Positions 51,156-62,437 of a stretch of DNA of 64,000 bases are shown in pieces (position 1 is the first letter of the stretch; each line of letters starts with the position of its first letter). The notes under the pieces are model-generated. The model was not told where the DNA came from. It worked only from the letters and a program-made list of their open reading frames with translations, and did not search any database. Source of the stretch: an uncultured Ideonella sp. (GTDB lineage Bacteria; Pseudomonadota; Gammaproteobacteria; Burkholderiales; Burkholderiaceae); NCBI GenBank assembly GCA_946479475.1, contig CAMLGG010000001.1, forward strand, positions 1 to 64,000, in the 5' to 3' direction. The position numbers and the translations under genes were made by a program.

Positions 51156-52577
51156 ATGAACCTGGACGAACTGCGCGCCGCCTTCTCGGGGCGCCTGCAC
51201 AACTCGCCGGCCGACATGGCCGCCTTCCTGACCGACTGGCGCGGCAAGTGGACCGGCCGCGCGCTGGCCGTGGCGCAGCCGGATGCCACGGCCGACGTGG
51301 CCGCCATCCTGCGCTGGTGCCACGAGCACCGCGTGCCGGTCGTCCCGCAGGGCGGCAACACCGGCCTGTCCGGCGGCAGCACGCCCGACGAGAGCGGCCG
51401 CGCGCTGGTCCTCTCGCTCACCCGTCTGAACCGCCTGCGCGGCATCGACGCGCTGAACAACACGATGGTCGTCGAGGCCGGCGCCACGCTGGCGCAGGTG
51501 CAGGAGTGGGCGCGCGAGGCCGGCCGGCTCTTCCCGCTGAGCCTGGCCGCAGAGGGCAGCTGCACGATAGGCGGCAACCTGGCGACGAACGCCGGCGGCG
51601 TGCAGGTGCTGCGCTACGGCAACGCCCGTGAACTGTGCCTGGGTCTGGAGGTCGTGACGGCCGAAGGCGAGGTGTGGGATGGCCTGCGCGCCCTTCGCAA
51701 GGACAACACCGGCTACGACCTGCGCGACCTGTTCATCGGCAGCGAGGGCACGCTGGGCGTGATCACCGCCGCCACCCTGAAGCTGCACCCGCTGCCGGCC
51801 GCGCAGGTGGCGGCCTTCGTCGCCGTCCCGCAGCCCGAAGCCGCGGTGCAGTTGCTGCAGCTGGCGCAGTCGCGCCTCGGCCCGGCGCTCACGGCCTTCG
51901 AGCTGATGGGCGACACCTGCCTGCGGCTGGTGGAAAGGCACGTGCCGTCGGCCCGGCTGCCGCTGGCCGAGCGGTCGCCCTGGTACGTGCTGCTGGAGCT
52001 GAGCGACAGCCGTGGCGAGGCCGAGGCCGCGCAGGCGATCGAGGGCCTGCTCGAGGCCGCGATGGAGCAGGGCCTGGCGACGGACGCAGCGCTGTCGAGC
52101 AGCCTGGCGCAGTTCCAGGCCCTGTGGGCGCTGCGCGAGGACATCTCCGAATCGCAGGGCGCCGAGGGCCGGACCATCAAGCACGACATCTCCCTGCCGA
52201 TCTCGCGCATCCCGGGATTCATGGCCAGCACCGGGGCCGCCATCGAGCGCGAGTTCCCCGGCCAGCGCCTGGTCGTCTTCGGGCACCTGGGCGACGGCAA
52301 CCTGCACTACAACGTCTCGCCCGCCGCCGACCGGGTCGGCGCCGAGCATGCGGCGGAGTTCGTGGCGCTGGAGGGGCCGATGAACCGGCTCGTCCACGAC
52401 GCGGTGGCGGCGCACGGCGGGTCGATCTCCGCCGAGCACGGGCTCGGGGTGCTGCGGCGCGACGAATCCGCGCGCTACAAGTCGGCGGTCGAGATGAAGC
52501 TCATGCGTGCCGTGAAGACGGCGTTCGATCCACGGGGTCTGATGAATCCGGGCAAGGTCCTGGGGAGCCAGCCATGA
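51156..52577 (+). CDS. FAD-linked 2-hydroxyacid dehydrogenase (GlcD / D-2-hydroxyglutarate dehydrogenase type)
   Basis: A 473-residue FAD_binding_4 oxidoreductase. FAD domain: VVPQGGNTGLSGGSTPDESGRAL, VVEAGATLAQVQEWA, SCTIGGNLATNAGGVQVLRYGN, RDLFIGSEGTLGVITAATLKL. Cap domain: HLGDGNLHYNVS and SISAEHGLGVLRRD, with metal-binding His residues. Relatives oxidise D-lactate, glycolate or D-2-hydroxyglutarate. The next gene starts inside its stop codon (ATGA at 52574-52577). Confidence 0.9.
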   Translation: MNLDELRAAFSGRLHNSPADMAAFLTDWRGKWTGRALAVAQPDATADVAAILRWCHEHRVPVVPQGGNTGLSGGSTPDESGRALVLSLTRLNRLRGIDALNNTMVVEAGATLAQVQEWAREAGRLFPLSLAAEGSCTIGGNLATNAGGVQVLRYGNARELCLGLEVVTAEGEVWDGLRALRKDNTGYDLRDLFIGSEGTLGVITAATLKLHPLPAAQVAAFVAVPQPEAAVQLLQLAQSRLGPALTAFELMGDTCLRLVERHVPSARLPLAERSPWYVLLELSDSRGEAEAAQAIEGLLEAAMEQGLATDAALSSSLAQFQALWALREDISESQGAEGRTIKHDISLPISRIPGFMASTGAAIEREFPGQRLVVFGHLGDGNLHYNVSPAADRVGAEHAAEFVALEGPMNRLVHDAVAAHGGSISAEHGLGVLRRDESARYKSAVEMKLMRAVKTAFDPRGLMNPGKVLGSQP

Positions 52578-53557
52578 AAGTCTGCATCGTCGGTGCCGGG
52601 GCCATCGGTGGCTTCATCGGCACCCGTCTGGCCGCCGCCGGTGGCGCACAGGTCAGTGCCCTGGCCCGGGGGGCCACCCTGGCCGCTCTTCGCGAGCAGG
52701 GGTGGCGCCTGGAGACCGCCCAGGGCCTCGTGCAGGCCCCTGCCCACGCCAGCGAGCGGGCGGGCGAACTGGGCCGGCAGGACCTGGTGGTCATCGCCGT
52801 CAAGGGGCCGGCACTGCCCCAGGTGGCCCAGGCCATTGCGCCCCTGCTCGGCCCGCGGACCGTGGTCCTGCCCGCGATGAATGGCGTGCCCTGGTGGTTC
52901 TGCCAGGGCGTTCCGGGGTTCGCCGGAACCGCGCTCGAAAGCGTCGATCCCGGCGGCGCGATCGCCTCGGCGATCCCTTTCGAGCAGGTTCTGGGCTGCG
53001 TCGTGCATGCGAGCACCTCGATGCCGGAGCCGGGCCTGGTCCGGCACCGGATGGGCCAGGGCCTCATCGTCGGCGAGCCCCGCGGCGGCCTCAGCGAGCG
53101 GGCGCAGGCGGTGGTGGACCTGCTCGCGGCCGCGGGCTTCGACGCCGCGCACAGCGAGAACGTGCGCTACGACGTCTGGTACAAGCTCTGGGGCAACCTG
53201 ACGATGAATCCGGTGAGCGCCCTCACCGGGGCCACCATCGACCAGGTCCTGGCCGACCCGCTGGTGCGCGAGTTCTGCTCGGCGGCGATGAGCGAAGCAG
53301 CGGCCATCGGCCGGCGCATCGGCTGCCCGATCGAGCAGACGCCGGAGGACCGCCACGCCGTCACTGCCAGGCTCGGCGCCTTCAAGACCTCCATGCTGCA
53401 GGACGTGGAGGCCGCGCGCCCGATCGAGCTGGACGCCATCGTCACGGCAGTGCACGAAATAGGGGGGCGGCTGGGCGTGCCCATGCCGGCCATCGGCGCC
53501 CTGCTCGGGCTCACCCGCTTGTTCGCCCGCACGCGCGGCCTCTATCCCACAGCCTGA
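52574..53557 (+). CDS. ketopantoate reductase family (2-dehydropantoate 2-reductase)
   Basis: A 327-residue NADPH-dependent reductase. Seen: VCIVGAGAIGGFIGTRLAAAG (nucleotide-binding), VVIAVKGPALPQVAQAIAPLLG, VVLPAMNGVPWW, YDVWYKLWGNLTMNPVSALTG (catalytic Lys), and C-terminal EAARPIELDAIVTAVHEIG (catalytic Glu region). Relatives make pantoate, but coupling to a 2-hydroxyacid dehydrogenase suggests it may reduce another 2-oxo acid. No other pantothenate genes are nearby. Confidence 0.88.
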   Translation: MKVCIVGAGAIGGFIGTRLAAAGGAQVSALARGATLAALREQGWRLETAQGLVQAPAHASERAGELGRQDLVVIAVKGPALPQVAQAIAPLLGPRTVVLPAMNGVPWWFCQGVPGFAGTALESVDPGGAIASAIPFEQVLGCVVHASTSMPEPGLVRHRMGQGLIVGEPRGGLSERAQAVVDLLAAAGFDAAHSENVRYDVWYKLWGNLTMNPVSALTGATIDQVLADPLVREFCSAAMSEAAAIGRRIGCPIEQTPEDRHAVTARLGAFKTSMLQDVEAARPIELDAIVTAVHEIGGRLGVPMPAIGALLGLTRLFARTRGLYPTA

Positions 53558-53652
53558 CCGGGCCGGTGGCCGGGCGGCTGCGGGACGACCCGCTTGCAGG
53601 CGCCGGCAGAAAGTTCACACTCGCCTGCAGTCGCGCAGTCTTGCAGACGAGG

Positions 53653-57033
<3,381 letters not shown>

Positions 57034-57134
57034 TCGCTCGAATCGGAGGTGTGGGTGAACGGCAACGCTGGCGGCCCTGCCATCCTCCCTCCCCGTTGCG
57101 GGGCCTTCGACGCACGAGGACAATTCATCCCATC

Positions 57135-57176
57135 ATGAATACCCTGTGCGTGATCAAGGCGACCATCGCCACCTGA
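57135..57176 (+). CDS. possible 13-residue leader peptide
   Basis: ATG to TGA encodes MNTLCVIKATIAT. GAGGA lies upstream at 57116-57120 but at a wide 14-base distance, so translation is uncertain. Its stop is 19 bases before the first hairpin, a spacing suited to attenuation. It may be chance. Confidence 0.3.
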   Translation: MNTLCVIKATIAT

Positions 57177-57195
57177 CACCGCCTTTCGATCGCGT

Positions 57196-57220
57196 CCGGA
57201 AGGCGAGCGAAGCCTTCCGG
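57196..57220 (+). promoter_or_regulatory. stem-loop in the fusA2 leader
   Basis: A perfect stem CCGGAAGGC / GCCTTCCGG (57196-57204 and 57212-57220) with a 7-base loop. No T run follows, so it is more likely a pause or anti-terminator element than a terminator. Confidence 0.45.
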
Positions 57221-57251
57221 CCCTCCAGGGAAATCTCGAGAGATTCCAAGG

Positions 57252-57290
57252 AAACCCCGGCAGGCTCCCGCCCTCCGGGGTTTTCTGCTT
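57252..57290 (+). terminator. Rho-independent terminator/attenuator before fusA2
   Basis: The stem AAACCCCGG / CCGGGGTTT (57252-57260 and 57275-57283) with a 14-base loop runs into TTTTCTGCTT. It lies 168 bases before the fusA2 start codon, so it could end transcription from upstream or act as a regulated attenuator. Confidence 0.6.
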
Positions 57291-57303
57291 CATGGACTCT
57301 CTC

Positions 57304-57402
57304 ATGCGCACCTACGACAAGCTCATCGCCACGATTCCCGCCCGCCGGGGCGTGGCCCGCGTGCGCGCGTGCCCCGGCTGCTGCATGCACCTTCGACGCT
57401 AG
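57304..57402 (+). CDS. possible 32-residue Cys-rich leader peptide
   Basis: ATG 57304 (or 57292, adding four residues) to TAG 57402 encodes a basic peptide ending RVRACPGCCMHLRR, with a CxxCC cluster near its C-terminus. It lies between the terminator and fusA2, 55 bases before the fusA2 ATG. Short Cys-rich upstream peptides that respond to thiols or metals are known in other bacteria, but I do not recognise this one. No clear ribosome binding site is seen. Confidence 0.35.
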   Translation: MRTYDKLIATIPARRGVARVRACPGCCMHLRR

Positions 57403-57457
57403 CCCGTCAGGCGAGTTTGCTTGAGGGCGGCGCCTTGCCACTCAAGACGGATTCGCC

Positions 57458-59491
57458 ATGAACTCGAACCTCAAGAAACTGCGCAACATCGGCGTCATCG
57501 CCCACGTGGACGCCGGCAAGACCACGACCACCGAACGCATCCTCTACTACACCGGCGAGAGCCATCGCATGGGTGAAGTGCACGACGGCACGACCCGGAT
57601 GGACTTCGACCCGCAGGAGCGCGCACGCGGCATCACGATCAACAGCGCTGCCATCACGGTGCACTGGAAGGGCGTGCAGATCAACCTGATCGACACGCCG
57701 GGGCACATCGACTTCAACATCGAGGTCAACCGTTCGCTGCGGGTGCTCGACGGCGCCGTGGTCGTCTTCGACGGCGTCGCCGGCGTGGAGCCGCAGACCG
57801 AGACCAACTGGCGCCTGGCCGACCGCTACGGCGTGCCGCGCATCGCCTTCGTCAACAAGCTCGACCGCGTCGGGGCCGATTTCCTGCGCGTCGTGTCGAT
57901 GATGAAGGAGCGGCTCGGCGCGCCCGTGGTGCCCGTGCAGCTGCCGATCGGTTCGGAGGGCGACTTCCGCGGCGTGGTGGACCTGTTGACGATGCGCGCG
58001 CTGCTGTGGGATCGCGACGATGCGACCCAGCCCTTGCGCGAAGCCGACGTTCCGGCCGAACTGATGGATGCCGCCTCCCGGCTGCGTGCGCAGCTGGTGG
58101 AGATCGTCGTCGAGCAGGACGAGCATGCGCTTCGCGCCTACCTCGAGGGCGAGGCCGTCGACGTGGCTCTGCTGCGCGCTTGCCTGCGTCGCGGCACGCT
58201 GTCCGGTGCGTTCGTCCCTGCGCTGGCCGGCTCGGCCTTCAAGAATCGCGGCGTGGAGCCGCTGCTCGATGCCGTGGTCGACTACCTGCCGGCGCCCGAG
58301 GAAGTGCGGCGACCCGAAGGCGATCCCGCCTCCGATCCGGACGGCCCGTTCGCAGCGCTCGCCTTCAAGCTCGTGGCCGACCCGCACGGCACGATGGTGT
58401 TCGTGCGCGTCTACCGCGGCACGCTGCGCCGTGGCGACATGGTGCTGGACGCCAACACCGGCCGCAAGGAGCGCGTGGCGCGCATCCTCGAGGTGTATGC
58501 CGACGACCATGTCGAGCGCGACGAGCTCCGTGCAGGCGACATAGCCGCCATCGTCGGCCTGAAGGACACGCTGACCGGGCACACCCTGTGCGACCCGGGC
58601 CATCCCCTGCACCTGGAGGAGATCAGCATCCCGGAGGCCGTGATCGACGTGGCCATCGAGCCGCGCACGCGCGACGACTCGCAGGGCCTGGCGAAGGCAC
58701 TGCACTCGCTGCTGCGCGAAGACCCGAGCCTGCGCATGCGGCACGACGCGGACTCCGGCCAGACCATCCTGTCCGGCATGGGCGAGCTGCAGCTCGAGGT
58801 CTCGATCGAGAAGCTGCGCGCGCGGCATGGCGTGGACGTGTCGGTTGGCCGCCCTCGCGTGGCCTACCGGGAAACGATCTCCAGGGCGGTCGAGGTGCAC
58901 CACGTGCTGAAGAAGCAGACGGGTGGGCCCGGGCAGTTCGCCGAGGTCAGGCTGCGCTTCGAGCCGCTGGCGCGCGGCGAGGGCATCCGCTTCGACCAGC
59001 AGGTGGTGGGCGGCGCGGTCCCGCGCGAGTTCATCCCGGCGGTCGAGCAAGGCATCCGACGTGCGGCCCAGGCCGGCGTGCTGGCGGGTTACCCGTGCGT
59101 GGACTTCCGCGCCACCCTGGTGGACGGAAGCTTCCACGAACGCGATTCGTCTTCGCTCGCCTTCGAGCTGGCCGCGGCGGCCGCGGCGCGCGAGGCCTTC
59201 GGCCAGGCCGGGCCGCAGCTGCTGGAGCCGGTGATGGCGGTCGAGGTGGTCACGCCGGCGGAATACCTGGGCGACTGCCTCGGCGACCTGCACCGCCGCC
59301 GCGGCGTCGTGCGCGGCCAGGCCGCGCGCGGCAACGGCGTGGTGATCGAAGCCGAGGTGCCGCTGAAGGAGATGTTCGGCTACATCGGCCGGCTGCGCGC
59401 GCTTTCGTCCGGACGCGCGCAGTTCACGATGCAGTTCGACCACTACGACCCGGCGCCCGCCAGCGTCGTGGCCGAGGCCGTGGCCGGATGA
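57458..59491 (+). CDS. fusA2: elongation factor G paralogue
   Basis: A 677-residue translational GTPase, about 25 residues shorter than canonical EF-G. G1 [21 protein letters not shown], switch region [17 protein letters not shown]3 [22 protein letters not shown]4 [11 protein letters not shown]; domains II to V follow ([65 protein letters not shown]). It stands alone, away from a str operon (rpsL, rpsG, tuf), as expected for a second EF-G. Whether it translocates or mainly recycles ribosomes cannot be told. A 424-base leader precedes it. Confidence 0.9.
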   Translation: MNSNLKKLRNIGVIAHVDAGKTTTTERILYYTGESHRMGEVHDGTTRMDFDPQERARGITINSAAITVHWKGVQINLIDTPGHIDFNIEVNRSLRVLDGAVVVFDGVAGVEPQTETNWRLADRYGVPRIAFVNKLDRVGADFLRVVSMMKERLGAPVVPVQLPIGSEGDFRGVVDLLTMRALLWDRDDATQPLREADVPAELMDAASRLRAQLVEIVVEQDEHALRAYLEGEAVDVALLRACLRRGTLSGAFVPALAGSAFKNRGVEPLLDAVVDYLPAPEEVRRPEGDPASDPDGPFAALAFKLVADPHGTMVFVRVYRGTLRRGDMVLDANTGRKERVARILEVYADDHVERDELRAGDIAAIVGLKDTLTGHTLCDPGHPLHLEEISIPEAVIDVAIEPRTRDDSQGLAKALHSLLREDPSLRMRHDADSGQTILSGMGELQLEVSIEKLRARHGVDVSVGRPRVAYRETISRAVEVHHVLKKQTGGPGQFAEVRLRFEPLARGEGIRFDQQVVGGAVPREFIPAVEQGIRRAAQAGVLAGYPCVDFRATLVDGSFHERDSSSLAFELAAAAAAREAFGQAGPQLLEPVMAVEVVTPAEYLGDCLGDLHRRRGVVRGQAARGNGVVIEAEVPLKEMFGYIGRLRALSSGRAQFTMQFDHYDPAPASVVAEAVAG

Positions 59492-59498
59492 GGCCGAT

Positions 59499-60191
59499 TC
59501 ACTCGCGGGCGTTGAGCCCGCGGTCGACGAGCGAGAGGCGGCGGCGGAACTCCTTGCGCAGGCGGTAGAGCTGGGCCGGCCGGTGGGCCCGGCCCACCTC
59601 CTGCGCGCCCTCGATGGGCTCCACCATGCCGAGCTGATCGATCTTGCGCCGGAAGCTGACCTTGTTGATCGGCTCGCCCAGCACGGCCTCGTAGACCGCC
59701 TGCAGCTGCGGCAGCGTGAAGCTGTCGCCGCACAGGTAGACGGGCAGCGACGAGTACTGGCTCTTGGCGCGCACCCTCGCGACCGCGGCCTCGACGATGC
59801 TCTTGTGGTCGAAGGGCAGGGCGGGCAGGCGCCCGACGGGCAGGAAGCTCACCGGGCCCTGGGCAGCGGGACCGGGCACGGGCTCGGGCACCAGCGCGTA
59901 ATAGGCCACCGAGACGGACCAGCCGCGAGGGTCCCGGCCCGGGCCCGAGAACGTGGCCAGCTGCTCCAGGTAGGGACTCGCGATGCCCGTCTTCTCGCGC
60001 AGCACGCGCGCGGCCGCGTCGGCTGCGTCGTGGTCCTCTCTCGCGTGGACATAGCCGCCTGGCAGGGCCAGTGCGCCCTTGAAGGGCTCGCGATCGCGCC
60101 GCAGCAGCGCGACGTGCAAGGCGTCATCGCGCAAGGTCATCAGCACCACGTCCACCGTGCAGATGACGCGGTCGCTTTCCTGGGGCGTCAT
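59499..60191 (-). CDS. nrtR: NrtR-type Nudix regulator of NAD metabolism
   Basis: A 230-residue NrtR-like protein: an N-terminal Nudix domain (VICTVDVVLMTLRDDALHVALLRRDREPF; LALPGGYVHAREDHDAADAAARVLREKTGI) and a C-terminal winged helix (TLPQLQAVYEAVLGEPINKVSFRRKIDQLGMV). The Nudix box lacks the usual REUXEE Glu pair (it reads LREKTGI), which suits a regulator that binds rather than hydrolyses its nucleotide. The start at ATG 60189-60191 is typical. It is divergent from pncA-pncB-nadE, the genes NrtR controls in other bacteria. Confidence 0.92.
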   Translation of the reverse strand: MTPQESDRVICTVDVVLMTLRDDALHVALLRRDREPFKGALALPGGYVHAREDHDAADAAARVLREKTGIASPYLEQLATFSGPGRDPRGWSVSVAYYALVPEPVPGPAAQGPVSFLPVGRLPALPFDHKSIVEAAVARVRAKSQYSSLPVYLCGDSFTLPQLQAVYEAVLGEPINKVSFRRKIDQLGMVEPIEGAQEVGRAHRPAQLYRLRKEFRRRLSLVDRGLNARE

Positions 60192-60260
60192 GGGGCTTAT
60201 GTCAGCTGGGATACGAAGCAAGGCCTGTCGTCCAGTATTCCACAGGCGCCTCCCTTGATG

Positions 60261-60283
60261 CTTAGTTGCAATAGTGAACAAAG
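60261..60283. promoter_or_regulatory. candidate NrtR operator
   Basis: An imperfect inverted repeat CTTAGTT-N9-AACAAAG (60261-60267/60277-60283; 6 of 7 positions pair) in the A+T-rich part of the 131-base gap between nrtR and pncA. The position fits an NrtR site; the motif match was not checked against known sites. Confidence 0.45.
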
Positions 60284-60322
60284 ATGCATAGAGTCGGGAT
60301 CACCAACGCAAGCGGAGGCACC

Positions 60323-61204
60323 ATGAGCCGAAGGATCCAGCTGCTCCTCATCGATCCGCAGAACGACTTCTGCGATCTTCCGCCCGCCTGGCGGCCGGTG
60401 GATCCCTCGTCGGGCCAGGCGGTGGCACCCGCCTTGCCGGTGCAGGGCGCCCATGCGGACATGCAACGCCTGGCGGCGTTCGTCCGCGGCGGACTGGACC
60501 TGATCACCGACATCGCCGTGACCCTGGACTCGCATCACCGGATCGATATCGCGCATCCGACCTTCTGGCTGCGAGGCGACGGGGCCAAGGTGCCCGCGTT
60601 CACCCCGATCACCGCCGCCCAGGTTCGTGAGGGCTCCTACCGGCCGCGAGACCCTGCGGCTCGGACGCGCGCGCTGGCCTACCTCGACGAGCTCGAGGCG
60701 CGCGGCCGCTACACCCTGATGGTGTGGCCGGTGCACTGCGAGATCGGCACCTGGGGCCACAACATCCACGCGGCCGTGAAGGCCGCCTGTGCCGAGTGGG
60801 AGGAGCGGCGTCTCGGCGTCGTGCAGGCGGTGGCCAAGGGCTCCAACCCCTGGACCGAGCACTACAGCGCGGTGCAGGCCGAAGTGCCGGACGAGGACGA
60901 TCCCGGAACGCGGCCCAACCAGGCGCTGATCGAGCAGCTCGACAGGGCCGACGTGCTCGTCATCGCCGGCGAGGCCGGCAGCCACTGCGTGAAGGCCACC
61001 ACCGAGCACGTCGTCGACCACCTCCCCGGCGGACGCGCGGACAGGCTGGTGCTGCTGACCGACTGCATGAGCCCGGTGGCAGGATTCCAGGCGCAGCACG
61101 ACGGCTTCCTCGCGGACATGCGGCGCCGCGGCGCGCGGCTGGCGACCAGCGGGGAGCTGCTGGCCGAACTGCTGGCCGAACGGATGGCCGAACGGATGCC
61201 CTGA
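60323..61204 (+). CDS. pncA: nicotinamidase-type cysteine hydrolase
   Basis: A 293-residue isochorismatase-fold hydrolase. Catalytic residues are visible: Asp in LLLIDPQNDF, a Lys/His region before PVHCEIGTWGHNIH, and the nucleophile Cys in GEAGSHCVKATTEHVV. It would hydrolyse nicotinamide to nicotinate. It is longer than the roughly 210-residue E. coli PncA. The ATG at 60323 follows GGAGG at 60314-60318; an upstream ATG at 60284 is less likely. It is first in the operon with pncB and nadE, divergent from nrtR. Confidence 0.88.
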   Translation: MSRRIQLLLIDPQNDFCDLPPAWRPVDPSSGQAVAPALPVQGAHADMQRLAAFVRGGLDLITDIAVTLDSHHRIDIAHPTFWLRGDGAKVPAFTPITAAQVREGSYRPRDPAARTRALAYLDELEARGRYTLMVWPVHCEIGTWGHNIHAAVKAACAEWEERRLGVVQAVAKGSNPWTEHYSAVQAEVPDEDDPGTRPNQALIEQLDRADVLVIAGEAGSHCVKATTEHVVDHLPGGRADRLVLLTDCMSPVAGFQAQHDGFLADMRRRGARLATSGELLAELLAERMAERMP

Positions 61205-61225
61205 GGCGAGACAGGAGAAGCGACC

Positions 61226-62437
61226 ATGCCCCCCGTGATCACCAGCCTGCTCGACACCGACCTCTACAAGTTCACCATGTGGCAGGCGCTGCTGCACCGC
61301 CACCCGCAGACGCAGGCCGAGTACACCTTCGTCTGCCGCAACCGCAGCGCCTATCCGCTGGCCGAGCTGCAGGCGGAGGTCGAGCGCGAGCTCGACCAGC
61401 TTTGCTCGCTGGCCTTCCGGGCCGAAGAGCTGGCCTACCTGCGTGGCCTGCGCTTCATGAAGTCGGACTTCGTCGACTTCCTTCGCATCTTCCGCTTCCA
61501 GCGCGACTTCATCTCGGTGCGCGCGAACGGCCCTGCCCTCGAGATCGTCGCCACCGGCCCGCAGGTCCACGTGATGGCCTTCGAGATCTTCGTCCTGGCC
61601 ATCGTGAACGAGCTGTACTTCCGCCGCTTCGACCGCGCGGCCGCGATCGAGCAAGGGCGCCGCCGCCTGCAAGCCAAGATCGGCAGGCTCGACGCCTTCG
61701 GCCAGGAGCCGCCTCGGCGCCACCCGTTCGAGCTTTTCGATTTCGGCGTGCGCCGCCGCTTCGCCGCGGATTGGCATCGCGAGGTGGTCGCCACGCTCAA
61801 GCAGCAGGTGCCGCGCTTCTTCAAGGGCACTTCCAACGTGCTGCTGGCGCGGGACCTGGGCCTGGTGCCCATAGGCACGATGGCCCACGAGTACCTGCAG
61901 ACCTACCAGGCCCTCGGCGTGCGCCTGCGCGACCACCAGAAGGCCGCGCTCGAGGACTGGGTGCAGGAGTACCGCGGCGACCTGGGCGTGGCCCTGACCG
62001 ACGTCATCGGCATGGATGCCTTCCTCGCCGACTTCGACCTCTACTTCGCGAAGCTCTTCGACGGCCTGCGCCATGATTCGGGCGACCCGGTGTGGTGGGG
62101 CGAGAAGGCGCTGGCGCACTACGCCGCGCTGCGCATCGACCCGCACACCAAGCGCCTGGTCTTCTCCGATGGCCTGGACGTCGAGCGCGCGATGGCCCTG
62201 TACCGCCACTTCGGCGACCGCACCCAGCTCGGCTTCGGCATCGGCACGAACCTCAGCAACGACGTCGGCCTCGAGCCGCTGAACATCGTGATGAAGCTGA
62301 CCCACTGCAACGGCCAGCCGGTGGCCAAGCTGTCCGACAGCCCCGGCAAGACCCTGTGCGACGACGAGACCTTCCTCGCCTACCTGCGGCAGGTCTTCCA
62401 GGTCCGCCCCCGTCCCCCGGAGGAGAACGCATGCTGA
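61226..62437 (+). CDS. pncB: nicotinate phosphoribosyltransferase
   Basis: A 403-residue PncB that forms nicotinate mononucleotide from nicotinate and PRPP. Seen: [62 protein letters not shown] (phospho-His region), [19 protein letters not shown], and [19 protein letters not shown]. Length is normal. It overlaps the nadE start by 7 bases, so the pair is translationally coupled. Confidence 0.96.
   Translation: MPPVITSLLDTDLYKFTMWQALLHRHPQTQAEYTFVCRNRSAYPLAELQAEVERELDQLCSLAFRAEELAYLRGLRFMKSDFVDFLRIFRFQRDFISVRANGPALEIVATGPQVHVMAFEIFVLAIVNELYFRRFDRAAAIEQGRRRLQAKIGRLDAFGQEPPRRHPFELFDFGVRRRFAADWHREVVATLKQQVPRFFKGTSNVLLARDLGLVPIGTMAHEYLQTYQALGVRLRDHQKAALEDWVQEYRGDLGVALTDVIGMDAFLADFDLYFAKLFDGLRHDSGDPVWWGEKALAHYAALRIDPHTKRLVFSDGLDVERAMALYRHFGDRTQLGFGIGTNLSNDVGLEPLNIVMKLTHCNGQPVAKLSDSPGKTLCDDETFLAYLRQVFQVRPRPPEENAC

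Larger units (their letters stand above)
57034..57457 (+). other. long leader region upstream of fusA2
   Basis: These 424 bases between the hybrid kinase and the EF-G paralogue hold no ordinary gene. In order they contain a 13-codon ORF (57135-57176), a perfect 9-base hairpin (57196-57220), a terminator-like hairpin with a T run (57252-57290) and a 32-codon Cys-containing ORF (57304-57402). The arrangement looks like a transcription attenuator or translation-coupled leader for fusA2. This is inference. Confidence 0.5.
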
